Part shown: piece by piece, positions 54,933-63,572 of the stretch
Position numbering within the stretch: the stretch's first letter is position 1
How the letters are laid out: each line of letters opens with the position of its first letter
Assembly: GCA_021201335.1 (NCBI GenBank)
Contig: JAJQFD010000052.1
Span: 1-64,000 of the forward strand
Direction: 5' to 3'
Length of the DNA: 64,000 nucleotides
Origin: Bacteroides sp.
Lineage (GTDB): Bacteria > Bacteroidota > Bacteroidia > Bacteroidales > Bacteroidaceae
The notes under the pieces: model-generated
Databases searched by the model: none
The model's input: only the letters and a program-made list of their open reading frames with translations
Told to the model about the DNA's origin: nothing
Translations under genes and position numbers: made by a program

Positions 54933-57275
54933 ATGAAGATGATAAAAAAGATAATAATAGGATTCTGGATCATTCTTGTTGTTGTTGTCATTGCCTCTTT
55001 TCTCATCTTTTCTGCTATAGCAGACGGGAAAATAGGATATATGCCTCCGGTAGCAGAATTAGAGAATCCCACTTATAAATTTGCAACACAGATTTTTTCT
55101 GAAGATGGTGAACTACTAGGTACTTGGTCTTTAAGTAAAGAAAACAGGGTATATACCAGTTATGATGAACTGCCTGCCAATATGATTAAGGCCTTAATTG
55201 CCACAGAAGATATCCGGTTTTCAAACCATTCTGGAATTGATGCGAAAGGGTTAGCGCGTGCAATTATAAAAACAGGTTTTCTCCGGCAGAAAAATGCAGG
55301 GGGAGGAAGTACAATCAGTCAACAATTAGCAAAGTTACTTTATACGGAAGAAACCGCTAAAAACTACTTTGAGCGTCTTCTCCAAAAGCCTATTGAGTGG
55401 GTTATTGCAGTAAAGCTGGAACGTTATTACACCAAAGAAGAAATCCTGACGATGTATCTCAATAAGTTTGATTTCCTGAATAATGCTGTAGGGATTAAAA
55501 CAGCTGCCCATACTTATTTTGCTACTGAACCTGTTAATTTAAAAGTGGAAGAAGCTGCTACGTTAGTAGGAATGTGTAAAAACCCTTCTTATTATAACCC
55601 GAGAAGATATGGTGAACGTGCTAAAGGCAGAAGAAATGTGGTATTGGATCAAATGTCCAAAGCAGGATATATTACGGAGCAGGAAAGAGATTCTATTAAG
55701 AATCTGCCTCTTACATTAAAATATAACCCAGTAGATCATAAAGAAGGAATCGCCACTTATTTCCGGGAGTATTTACGTGGAGTGATGACTGCCAAGAAAC
55801 CGGAGAAACGCAATTACAGAGGTTGGCAGAAACAAAAATATTATGAGGATTCAATTGCATGGGTTACAAATCCACTATTTGGATGGTGTGAAAAAAACAA
55901 GAAAAAGGACGGAACGAGCTATAACTTGTATACTGATGGTCTAAAGATACATACAACGATTAACTCCCGTATGCAGAAGTATGCGGAAGAAGCTGTTTAT
56001 GAACATCTTGGTCTTGATCTTCAGGATCGTTTCTTTAAAGAAAAAGCAAAAAGTAAAACCGCTCCTTATACTCGTTTATTAAAAGAAAGTCAGGTAAACG
56101 AAATATTGAATCGTTCTGTAAAACAGAGTGAAAGATACCGGATCATGAAAGAAGCCGGAAAATCAGAGGTTGAGATTAAAAAAGCATTTAATACACCCGA
56201 AGAGATGTCTGTTTTCACCTGGAGAGGTAATAAAGATACCATTATGACTCCGATGGATTCCATTAAGTATTACAAGCATTTTTTGCGTACTGGATTTATG
56301 TCTATGGATCCAGTAACCGGACATGTAAAAGCTTATGTCGGAGGACCTAACTACACCTATTTTCAATATGATATGGCTATGGTGGGTCGTCGTCAGATTG
56401 GTTCTACCATTAAACCATTCCTTTATACATTGGCGATGGAAAATAATTATTCTCCGTGTGATGAAGTCAGGAAGGTTGAACAGACATTAATAACTGAAAC
56501 TGGAGAGCCTTGGACACCCAGAAATTCCGACGGAAAGAAGAGATATGGAGAAATGGTTACCCTTAAATGGGGACTTGCAAATTCAGACAACTGGATTTCT
56601 GCTTATTTAATGGGCAAACTGAATCCTTATCAGCTGGTACGATTAATCCATAACTTTGGTGTACTGAATCAGGATATTCCGCCTGTGGTATCTTTATGCT
56701 TGGGGCCTTGCGAAATTTCAGTGAGTGAAATGGTGAGTGCATATACTGCTTTTGCTAACAAAGGTATTCGCGTGGCTCCTTTGCTGGTTACTCGAATTGA
56801 AGATAATGATGGTAATATATTAGCTTCATTTACTCCCGATATGGAAGAGGTTATCAGTACTTCCAGTGCATATAAAATGTTAGATATGATGAAAGCAGTT
56901 GTAAATGAAGGAACTGGTAATCGTGCGAAAAGAATTTATAAAATAGAAGCGGAAATTGGTGGCAAAACAGGAACAACCAATTTGAATGCGGATGGCTGGT
57001 TCATTGGTTTTACTCCTTCACTGGTATCTGGTTGCTGGGTTGGCGGGGAAGACAGAGATATTCATTTCGATACGATGAAAGATGGGCAGGGTGCTGCTAT
57101 GGCATTACCTATCTGGGGATTGTATATGCAAAAAGTATTAAATGATAAGACACTGGGATACAATCCAAAAGAAAAATTTGATATTCCGGCAGATTTTAGA
57201 CCTTGTGGTGGTCGTATCTCGAATGAAGTTATTGATATTCCCGATCAATCCGGAATTGATGATTGGTATAATTAA
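54933..57275 (+). CDS. Class A penicillin-binding protein (PBP1A)
   Basis: A 780-residue bifunctional peptidoglycan synthase. N-terminal anchor (IIIGFWIILVVVVIASFLIF); GT51 glycosyltransferase (about 65-240) with IATEDIRFSNHSGID (catalytic Glu) and GGGSTISQQLAKLLY; transpeptidase (about 420-760) with the SxxK motif GSTIKPFL, SxN as NSDNWIS and KTGTTNLNADGWF. Length is typical. ATG 54933 is preferred over TTG 54930. It contains an intact A7 run at 55891-55897. It leads a group with an HPPK-like gene, kdsB and an M16-like gene, all close together on the same strand. Confidence 0.93.
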   Translation: MKMIKKIIIGFWIILVVVVIASFLIFSAIADGKIGYMPPVAELENPTYKFATQIFSEDGELLGTWSLSKENRVYTSYDELPANMIKALIATEDIRFSNHSGIDAKGLARAIIKTGFLRQKNAGGGSTISQQLAKLLYTEETAKNYFERLLQKPIEWVIAVKLERYYTKEEILTMYLNKFDFLNNAVGIKTAAHTYFATEPVNLKVEEAATLVGMCKNPSYYNPRRYGERAKGRRNVVLDQMSKAGYITEQERDSIKNLPLTLKYNPVDHKEGIATYFREYLRGVMTAKKPEKRNYRGWQKQKYYEDSIAWVTNPLFGWCEKNKKKDGTSYNLYTDGLKIHTTINSRMQKYAEEAVYEHLGLDLQDRFFKEKAKSKTAPYTRLLKESQVNEILNRSVKQSERYRIMKEAGKSEVEIKKAFNTPEEMSVFTWRGNKDTIMTPMDSIKYYKHFLRTGFMSMDPVTGHVKAYVGGPNYTYFQYDMAMVGRRQIGSTIKPFLYTLAMENNYSPCDEVRKVEQTLITETGEPWTPRNSDGKKRYGEMVTLKWGLANSDNWISAYLMGKLNPYQLVRLIHNFGVLNQDIPPVVSLCLGPCEISVSEMVSAYTAFANKGIRVAPLLVTRIEDNDGNILASFTPDMEEVISTSSAYKMLDMMKAVVNEGTGNRAKRIYKIEAEIGGKTGTTNLNADGWFIGFTPSLVSGCWVGGEDRDIHFDTMKDGQGAAMALPIWGLYMQKVLNDKTLGYNPKEKFDIPADFRPCGGRISNEVIDIPDQSGIDDWYN

Positions 57276-57279
57276 CGGG

Positions 57280-57645
57280 ATGGAAATGCATAAATGTATC
57301 GTATGTATAGGTAGTAATTATGACAAGGAAAAAAACATTTCTTTTGCTCAGCAATCCTTGAAAAGTTTATTTCCTCCCATTTCTTTTGATTATGAAATAG
57401 AAACAATACCGATAGGGCTGGACAATCCAGCCCTTTTTGCAAATCAACTGGCTGGTTTTATCACAGAATCTGATCAATACGTTGTGATAAGGCAATTAAA
57501 AGAAATAGAATCTCGCGCTGGCAGGTTACCTGAAGATAAGGAAAAAGAAAAGATTGTATTAGACATTGATCTTATCAAATATGATGAATGTTGGCTAAAA
57601 CCTCTGATACCCGAGTTGGCAGATTCTCTGTTATTAAATCAATAA
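57280..57645 (+). CDS. Short HPPK-like protein (FolK family, divergent)
   Basis: A 121-residue protein. IVCIGSNYDKEKNI matches the N-terminal GSN motif of HPPK, IPIGLDNPALFANQLAGFIT the middle, and EKIVLDIDLIKYDE the C-terminal DxD metal motif. Typical FolK is 150-170 residues. The Arg of the signature R-x-x-D-x-D is Ile here, and the middle is shortened, so it may not make the folate intermediate; a non-enzymatic paralogue is possible. A start at 57286 is an alternative. It lies 4 bp after the PBP1A gene and 14 bp before kdsB. Confidence 0.6.
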   Translation: MEMHKCIVCIGSNYDKEKNISFAQQSLKSLFPPISFDYEIETIPIGLDNPALFANQLAGFITESDQYVVIRQLKEIESRAGRLPEDKEKEKIVLDIDLIKYDECWLKPLIPELADSLLLNQ

Positions 57646-57659
57646 TATAAGATCAAGTC

Positions 57660-58424
57660 ATGAAATTTATAGGAATTATTCCGGCACGTTATGCGTCCAC
57701 ACGTTTTCCTGCAAAGCCACTAGCTCTATTAGGTGGGAAAACTGTTATTCAATGGGTCTATAATCAGGTTGTAGATGTTCTGGATGAAGCATACGTGGCA
57801 ACGGATGATACTCGAATAGAAGAAGCAGTTAAAAATTTTGGAGGTAAGGTAATAATGACCTCTACACAACATAGGAGCGGAACTGATCGTTGTTTCGAAG
57901 CATACAAAAAAATAGGGGTAAGAGCAGATATTATTATCAATATTCAGGGCGATGAACCTTTCATACAACATTCTCAGATTCAATTACTTAAAAACTGTTT
58001 CAATGATCCTCGTACTCAGATTGCGACATTAGTGAAATCTTTTACGTCGAATGATTCATTTGAGATGCTTGAGAATACTAATTCTCCAAAAGTGGTGATT
58101 GATAAAAATATGAATGCCCTTTATTTTAGTCGTTCAATTATTCCTTATTATCGAAACGAAAAAAAAACGGAGTGGATAAAGGATCATGTCTATTATAAAC
58201 ATATTGGCCTATATGCTTATAAAAGTGAAGTGTTGAAAGAAATTACAGCTTTGCCGCAATCATCATTGGAGTTAGCGGAATCTTTGGAACAATTGCGTTG
58301 GCTGGAAAATGGATATCTGATAAAAGTAGGGATTACGGATGTCGAAACAATTGGAATTGATACTCCTAATGATCTGGATCGGGCAGAACAGTATTTAATG
58401 GAAAGAAAAAATGAATTTAGATAG
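57660..58424 (+). CDS. kdsB: 3-deoxy-manno-octulosonate cytidylyltransferase
   Basis: A 254-residue enzyme that forms CMP-Kdo for lipopolysaccharide. Motifs: IIPARYASTRFPAKPLALLGGKTVIQWVY, VATDDTRIEEAV, MTSTQHRSGTDRCFEA, INIQGDEPFI and the C-terminal GIDTPNDLDRAE. Length fits. It carries an A9 run (58159-58167) that is in frame (RNEKKTEW). It overlaps the next gene by 14 bp. Evidence of a Gram-negative envelope. Confidence 0.95.
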   Translation: MKFIGIIPARYASTRFPAKPLALLGGKTVIQWVYNQVVDVLDEAYVATDDTRIEEAVKNFGGKVIMTSTQHRSGTDRCFEAYKKIGVRADIIINIQGDEPFIQHSQIQLLKNCFNDPRTQIATLVKSFTSNDSFEMLENTNSPKVVIDKNMNALYFSRSIIPYYRNEKKTEWIKDHVYYKHIGLYAYKSEVLKEITALPQSSLELAESLEQLRWLENGYLIKVGITDVETIGIDTPNDLDRAEQYLMERKNEFR

Positions 58425-59703
58425 AACTAAACAACCTCAGATTCGTGATTTAGATAAAATAGGAGTTCCCTTTCCGGAACGAAATTTATTACCCAATGGT
58501 ATTCCTCTGTATATAATTCGGGCAGGAGATCAGGATGTGGTACGACTTGATTTGGTTTTTAAAGGTGGGAGTTGGCATCAGACCCAGAATTTACAGGCCC
58601 TTTTTACAAATCGTATGCTTCGGGAAGGGACACGCAGTTATACTTCTGCTGATATTGCTGAAAAACTGGATTATTATGGTGCTTGGTTAGAGTTGTCTTC
58701 CTCCATGGAATATGCTTATATTACCTTGTATTCTCTAAATAAATATTTTCAGGAAACATTAGCAATAATAGAATCTATTATTAAAGAACCAGTTTTTCCG
58801 GAAAAAGAGCTTTCCCGGGTTGCTGAGACAAACTTGCAACAATTCCAGGTAAACAAAACCAAAGTAGATTATATGGCTCACCGAAGTATGCTTATTGCTC
58901 TATTTGGTGAGGAACATCCTTGTGGCGAACTTCTGGTAGAAGAAGATTATCAATCATTGCATCCGGAAGTATTGAAATCTTTCTATGAAACTCATTATAT
59001 GAGTTGTAATTGTCACATTTACATTTCAGGTAAAGTTACACCTACAATTATTGATTGCATCGAAAAAACTTTTGGTCAGGAAATATTTGGAGGGGATAAA
59101 TTCATTTTAAAAGAACCAAATGCACATATCGAAGTTACTCCTGAAAAGAGAATCTTCACAGAATGTCCTGATTCTATGCAAAGTGCGATTAAACTGGCAA
59201 CTCATTCTCTAACCCGTATGCATCCGGATTATAATAAGTTTCGTGTACTTCTTACTTTATTTGGTGGATATTTTGGAAGCCGGTTGATGACAAATATTCG
59301 GGAAGATAAGGGGTATACCTATGGTATTTCTGCCGGAATGATTTTTTATCCAGATAGTAGTTTATTCGCTGTTACTACAGAAACAGATAATGAATTTGTT
59401 GACCCTCTTATATCAGAAGTATATTACGAGATAGACAGGTTGCATCACGAATTGGTCTCAGAAGAAGAACTGGCACTCGTGAAGAATTACATGTTAGGAG
59501 AAATGGTACGTTCTTATGAATCAGCTTTTTCTTTATCAGATGCCTGGATGTTCATTCAGACGACCGGTTTGCCTGATGATTTTTTTGAACATGCATTACA
59601 AGCTATTAAAGAAACCACTTCACAGGATATAAATAAATTAGCATGTAGATATCTGAGAAAGGAGAGCATTAAAGAAATCATAGCAGGCAAAAAGAAATCT
59701 TAA
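58411..59703 (+). CDS. M16 (insulinase-like) family protein without zinc motif
   Basis: A 430-residue protein of the M16B/PqqL type. Two M16 repeats: the N-terminal half around NGIPLYIIRAGDQDVVRLDLVFKGGSW and REGTRSYTSADIAEKLDYYGAWLEL; the C-terminal half with GGYFGSRLMTNIREDKGYTYGISAG, which is the family's conserved R-x-x-x-Y region. The active HxxEH motif should be just before the RMLREGT stretch, but reads LFTNRMLREG, with no His or Glu ligands. So it is likely the non-catalytic partner of an M16 pair, or a folding or regulatory subunit. No signal peptide. It overlaps kdsB by 14 bp. Confidence 0.82.
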   Translation: MNLDRTKQPQIRDLDKIGVPFPERNLLPNGIPLYIIRAGDQDVVRLDLVFKGGSWHQTQNLQALFTNRMLREGTRSYTSADIAEKLDYYGAWLELSSSMEYAYITLYSLNKYFQETLAIIESIIKEPVFPEKELSRVAETNLQQFQVNKTKVDYMAHRSMLIALFGEEHPCGELLVEEDYQSLHPEVLKSFYETHYMSCNCHIYISGKVTPTIIDCIEKTFGQEIFGGDKFILKEPNAHIEVTPEKRIFTECPDSMQSAIKLATHSLTRMHPDYNKFRVLLTLFGGYFGSRLMTNIREDKGYTYGISAGMIFYPDSSLFAVTTETDNEFVDPLISEVYYEIDRLHHELVSEEELALVKNYMLGEMVRSYESAFSLSDAWMFIQTTGLPDDFFEHALQAIKETTSQDINKLACRYLRKESIKEIIAGKKKS

Positions 59704-59799
59704 AATTGTATTAATAAGTAGATGTTTAAGAGATAAATCGTAACTTTACTGTACAGTATTGGGCAATTATGCCCCATTGATCTATTTAATCAGGACAAA

Positions 59800-60906
59800 A
59801 TGAAATATATCTATACTACGTTCATCTGCATTTTGTTATCATTAGCTACAGTTGACGCCCAGAATATAAAAATTGGTACTCATAATTTCAAAGACGGATC
59901 TGTTTATACTGGAGAAATGAAGGGCAGACGGCCTAATGGTAAAGGAAAAACAGTGTTCTCTAATGGTGATGTATACGAAGGACAATATGTAAAAAGTAAA
60001 CGTGAAGGTTATGGTGTGCTTTCTCTTCCTAACGGAGAAAGGTACGAAGGGCAATGGGCGGAAGATCAAAAACATGGAAAAGGAATCTATTACTTTCTGA
60101 ATAATAATCGTTACGAAGGACAATGGGTTGAAAACAGTCGCCAGGGGAAAGGTATTATGACTTATCATACAGGCGATGTTTATGAAGGTGACTGGGTACA
60201 GAATAAACGGCAGGGAAAAGGGACATACACATGGAAGAATGGATCCAAATATGTTGGTAATTGGGTCGATGATAATAAAGAAGGTGAAGGCGTGTTTACC
60301 TGGAATGATGGCAGCAAATATTCCGGCCAATGGAAAAACAATGTGCGGGAAGGAAAAGGAACTTTTGATTACATTCATGGAGACAAATATATTGGGGACT
60401 GGAAGAATGACGTACAACATGGAACGGGTATTTATCATTTCCAAAACGGAGATCGCTATGAAGGATCATATATAGATGGTAAACGTTCCGGAAAAGGAGT
60501 TTCAAATTTTATCAATGGAGATAAATATGTTGGAGAATTCAAAGATGGGATGGAGCATGGTAAAGGAACATTTACTTGGTCAAACGGCTCAATTTACGAA
60601 GGTGAGTGGAAGGATGGTAAATTCAATGGTAAAGGAATTTATCATTGGAGCAATGGAGATACTTATGATGGGGAATGGAAGGAAAATCAACCTCATGGAC
60701 AAGGAACTCTTACTACGGATGGTGTAAAATACAAAGGCGGCTTTGTTAATGGATTGAAGGAAGGCAAAGGCATTGAGATAGATAAAAAAGGTGTTCGTTT
60801 TGAAGGAACTTTTACACAGGGCAAGAGAAACGGACCTTTTACCGAAACAGATGCGAATGGTAAGGTTATTCGGAAAGGAAATTATAAAGCGGGACGTTTA
60901 GAGTAA
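59800..60906 (+). CDS. Exported MORN-repeat protein
   Basis: A 368-residue protein. Signal peptide MKYIYTTFICILLSLATVDA, then 13 complete MORN repeats of 22-23 residues (pattern YxGxWxxxxxxGxGxxxxxNGxx, about residues 36-335) and one partial repeat ending in KRNGPF. MORN repeats form a long beta-hairpin ribbon. Function is unknown, possibly binding to membrane lipid or acting as a scaffold. A weak -7-like box (TAACTTTA) lies at about 59741. The next feature is an IS insertion, six bases after its stop codon. Confidence 0.88.
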   Translation: MKYIYTTFICILLSLATVDAQNIKIGTHNFKDGSVYTGEMKGRRPNGKGKTVFSNGDVYEGQYVKSKREGYGVLSLPNGERYEGQWAEDQKHGKGIYYFLNNNRYEGQWVENSRQGKGIMTYHTGDVYEGDWVQNKRQGKGTYTWKNGSKYVGNWVDDNKEGEGVFTWNDGSKYSGQWKNNVREGKGTFDYIHGDKYIGDWKNDVQHGTGIYHFQNGDRYEGSYIDGKRSGKGVSNFINGDKYVGEFKDGMEHGKGTFTWSNGSIYEGEWKDGKFNGKGIYHWSNGDTYDGEWKENQPHGQGTLTTDGVKYKGGFVNGLKEGKGIEIDKKGVRFEGTFTQGKRNGPFTETDANGKVIRKGNYKAGRLE

Positions 60907-60911
60907 AGAAC

Positions 60912-60920
60912 TAATAGCTG
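60912..60920. repeat. Left target-site duplication of the IS256-family element
   Basis: TAATAGCTG is repeated exactly at 62309-62317. Nine bp fits the 8-9 bp duplications of the IS256 family. Confidence 0.85.
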
Positions 60921-60969
60921 GGTAGTGTAAATTTAACTGTGTCAGTTTTATTTTCTTGTTAATACTCAT

Positions 60970-61021
60970 CGCTCGGGGATCGCCCCGCGGCAAGGGGCGG
61001 GAGCACCCGTCCCGACGAGCG
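60970..61021 (-). terminator. GC-rich nested hairpin inside the IS
   Basis: CGCTCG (60970-60975) pairs with CGAGCG (61016-61021), and inside them CGCCCC (60981-60986) pairs with GGGGCG (60994-60999). The stretch is much GC-richer than its AT-rich surroundings. It begins 7 bp after the transposase stop, so it may be the terminator, but it has no T-run. Confidence 0.5.
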
Positions 61022-61027
61022 ACAAAT

Positions 61028-62239
61028 TTACAAGATTTTAAATCTCTCTCCAAATTTAATGGCCAATTGCCCGGCAATAGTTGCCCAGTTAGCCAATGGC
61101 ATAGTCCATTTTTTACGGATATTACGGTATGCTAAATAAACGAGTTTTTCCAGTGCAGTGTCATTTGGGAAAACTCCTTTGTTTTTAGTCACTTTTCTGA
61201 GCTGGCGATGATAGCCTTCTACTGTATTGGTGGTATAAATCATCCTCCTGATACCTTCGGTATACTCAAAATAGGCTGATAAGCGTTCCCAGTTATCCCG
61301 CCAGGACTTAATAACAATAGGATACTGTTCACCCCATTTAAGCTCAAGACTATCCAAATTGGACTCGGCTGTTTCTTTATTTATGGCGTGATAAACTGTT
61401 TTGAGATATTTAAGAAATTCTTTCTGATGCTTACTGCCGACATATTTACAGGAATTCCGTATCTGATGGACAATGCATAATTGGACGATTGTAGAAGGGA
61501 AAACACGGCATATAGCATCGGCAAAACCTTTGAGGTTATCTATACTGGCAATCAGGATATCCCGCACACCCCGGCTCTGAAGGTCAGTGAGAACCGATAA
61601 CCAGAAGTTGGCTCCTTCACTTTTAGAAATATACATTCCTAAAACATTCTTATGTCCGTCTTTATCAATACCCAGAATATTATAAATAGCACGGCAAGCG
61701 GCACGGCCTGAATCATCCATGACTTTATAATGGATGGCATCCAGCTACACAATAGGATAAACAGCATCTAAAGGGCGGGAACGCCAAGCTTTTATCTCCG
61801 GCAGGACACGGTCAGTGATAGCGCTTATGGTATCGGCGGATACGCGATTGCCCAGATTTTCTTCCATCCAGTCACTGATCTGACGGGTACTGTTGCCTAA
61901 AGCATATAAGCCAATGATACGGTCAGCAACTCCTCCAGCAAGGATCGTTTCTCGTTTCTTGATAAACTGGGGATCAAAAGAGGAAGTACGATCACGGGGA
62001 GTGGAAACAGTCACTTCTCCAAGAGGAGTCTGAACCTGTTTGGGCATTTTACCGTTACGGCGATTACCGGAATCACGCTCTTCATCTGTGAAATGGGCAT
62101 CCATCTCACCTTCTAAAGCGGCGTTGAGAATACTTTCAAGCAAAGGGGCAAAAGCGCCATCTTTACCTAATAAGGGCTTACCGGACTTGAGTTGCTCCAA
62201 AGCCGTGTTCTTGATACTTTCAAAGTCAAATTCTTCCAT
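61028..62239 (-). pseudogene. IS256-family transposase with in-frame TAG
   Basis: A single frame of 404 codons on the minus strand, interrupted by TAG at 61745-61747. The N-part begins MEEFDFESIKNTALEQLKSG and has the typical VSTPRDRTSSFDPQFIKKRE. The C-part has DAIHYKV-like Asp, then the second Asp in SIDNLKGFADAI, and the catalytic Glu in TNTVEGYHRQLRKVT. The stop replaces the Trp expected in IV-W-LDAIHYKV, so a G-to-A change TGG to TAG explains it. It is directly before the first catalytic Asp, so the product is inactive unless read through. Confidence 0.88.
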
Positions 62240-62308
62240 AAAAAAACTGTGTTAGTAAAGGTAATAATTTTTAGTTATTCTTCACTGACATAGTTCAAAT
62301 TACAGCCT

Positions 62309-62317
62309 TAATAGCTG
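62309..62317. repeat. Right target-site duplication of the IS256-family element
   Basis: Exact copy of TAATAGCTG at 60912-60920. Confidence 0.85.
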
Positions 62318-62556
62318 TTATTAATTATATAAATAAATTATCAAAGCCCATTGTCCCAATGAGCTAACTTAGTCCTATTTTTGAGCTATAATTTATCTAA
62401 CATAATTTGATCCCTTTCAATAATATGTTCAATAGGGGTTAAAAGTAGTTTCCGGTGCAAATATAATAATAATTCCTTATGTACCTGGATTATTATCAAA
62501 ACAAATGATAGGACTTAATCAATTTGATATATTGTTAATTCTGGATTTATTAAGTA

Positions 62557-63405
62557 TCAGGTTTTTGCTTTGTATTTAATGAATGTACCCGTTTGTAACT
62601 CGTTAAAAGTTTCCTGTAACTCTTTCCGACTATTCATAACAATTGGTCCACCCCAGGCTATAGGCTCTTTTAGAGGATGAGCAGCAAAAAGCATAAATCT
62701 GACCCCTTCCTCTCCAGCTTTAGAATAAAATTCATCTTCCATGTTAAATCTTATTGCTATCTTACTTCTTACCATGGCATCATCTTCTTCACCGAATCCT
62801 GCTGAGCCTTCAACAATATAAACAAATAAGTTTGCTTCGTTATCAGTGGGCATAGAGAAACTTTCTTCCGGATTAAGCCTGATATCCATTATCAACGCAT
62901 CCACATATTCTCCTCTGGAAGCTTCTATATCCTTATATTTCCCTGCGATTAGTTTTATTTTTCCAAATGGTTCATTTACTTCTTTAATCTTATCTGCAGT
63001 TATATTAAAATATTTGGGTTCAGTCATTTTATGATTTTTAGGAAGATTAATCCAGAGCTGCAACCCCAATAAGTGTGCTGTAGCTTTAGGCATTTCCTGG
63101 TGAATAATTCCACTTCCAGCTGTCATCCACTGGCTTTCACCATCATCGATAACTCCTCTATTTCCCAAACTATCCTGATGTTCAATTCTTCCTTTTATCA
63201 GATATGTTAAAGTTTCTATGCCTCTGTGAGGATGAAAGGGAAAGCCTTTGGTGTATTCAGCCGGATGGTAAGAGTCGAATGCATCCAACATTAGGAACGG
63301 GTCGAATCGTTCAACTTGATCAGGTCCTAATATTCTCACCAAATGTACTCCAGCTCCATCTATAGCAGGTACTCCAATTACTTTTTCTACAATTTTTCTT
63401 TTCAT
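62557..63405 (-). CDS. Pirin family protein
   Basis: A 282-residue bicupin. The N-terminal cupin has the metal motif FPFHPHRGIETLTYLIKGRIEHQDSLGN (His, His, His/Glu) followed by GESQWMTAGSGIIHQEMP. The C-terminal cupin has VYIVEGSAGF. Some pirins are quercetinases or redox sensors; the role here is unknown. The ORF extends to 63477, but ATG 63405 is the family's normal start (MKRKIVEKVIGVP). Confidence 0.85.
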   Translation of the reverse strand: MKRKIVEKVIGVPAIDGAGVHLVRILGPDQVERFDPFLMLDAFDSYHPAEYTKGFPFHPHRGIETLTYLIKGRIEHQDSLGNRGVIDDGESQWMTAGSGIIHQEMPKATAHLLGLQLWINLPKNHKMTEPKYFNITADKIKEVNEPFGKIKLIAGKYKDIEASRGEYVDALIMDIRLNPEESFSMPTDNEANLFVYIVEGSAGFGEEDDAMVRSKIAIRFNMEDEFYSKAGEEGVRFMLFAAHPLKEPIAWGGPIVMNSRKELQETFNELQTGTFIKYKAKT

Positions 63406-63491
63406 GATTTTTTTGAATACACGATTATATAGTATAACCAGAAATAAAAGTAGATTGTTCAGGAAAATTAACCCCAAAGAGAGGTTATAAT

Positions 63492-63529
63492 AAAAAAGTG
63501 GAAAACCAATAATCTGGCTTCCACTTTTT
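63492..63529 (-). terminator. Terminator of fabD
   Basis: AAAAAAGTGGAA (63492-63503) and TTCCACTTTTT (63519-63529) pair perfectly; on the minus strand the T-run follows the stem. It lies about 45 bp after the fabD stop. Confidence 0.8.
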
Positions 63530-63572
63530 ATTTAAGATAAAATTTTTGGCTTAAAAGATTTTGCAACAAATA

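Larger units (their letters stand above)
60921..62308 (-). mobile_element. IS256-family insertion sequence
   Basis: A 1388-bp element with a 9-bp duplication on both sides. Inverted ends: the left end contains TGTAAATTTAACTGTGTCAGT, the right end reverse complement TGTAATTTGAACTATGTCAGT; 18 of 21 positions agree. The transposase gene runs on the minus strand. The insertion lies between the MORN gene and pirin, so it does not interrupt either. Confidence 0.88.

Noticed and set aside
59842..60444. 200-residue ORF opposite the MORN-repeat gene
   Set aside because: It is a codon-bias shadow of the repeated MORN sequence; its own translation is low in complexity and has no family features.
43096..61747. 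Reassigned stop codons (TAA as Gln, TAG as Trp)
   Set aside because: TAA, TAG and TGA all end intact genes here; two isolated nonsense codons of different type are better explained by mutation.
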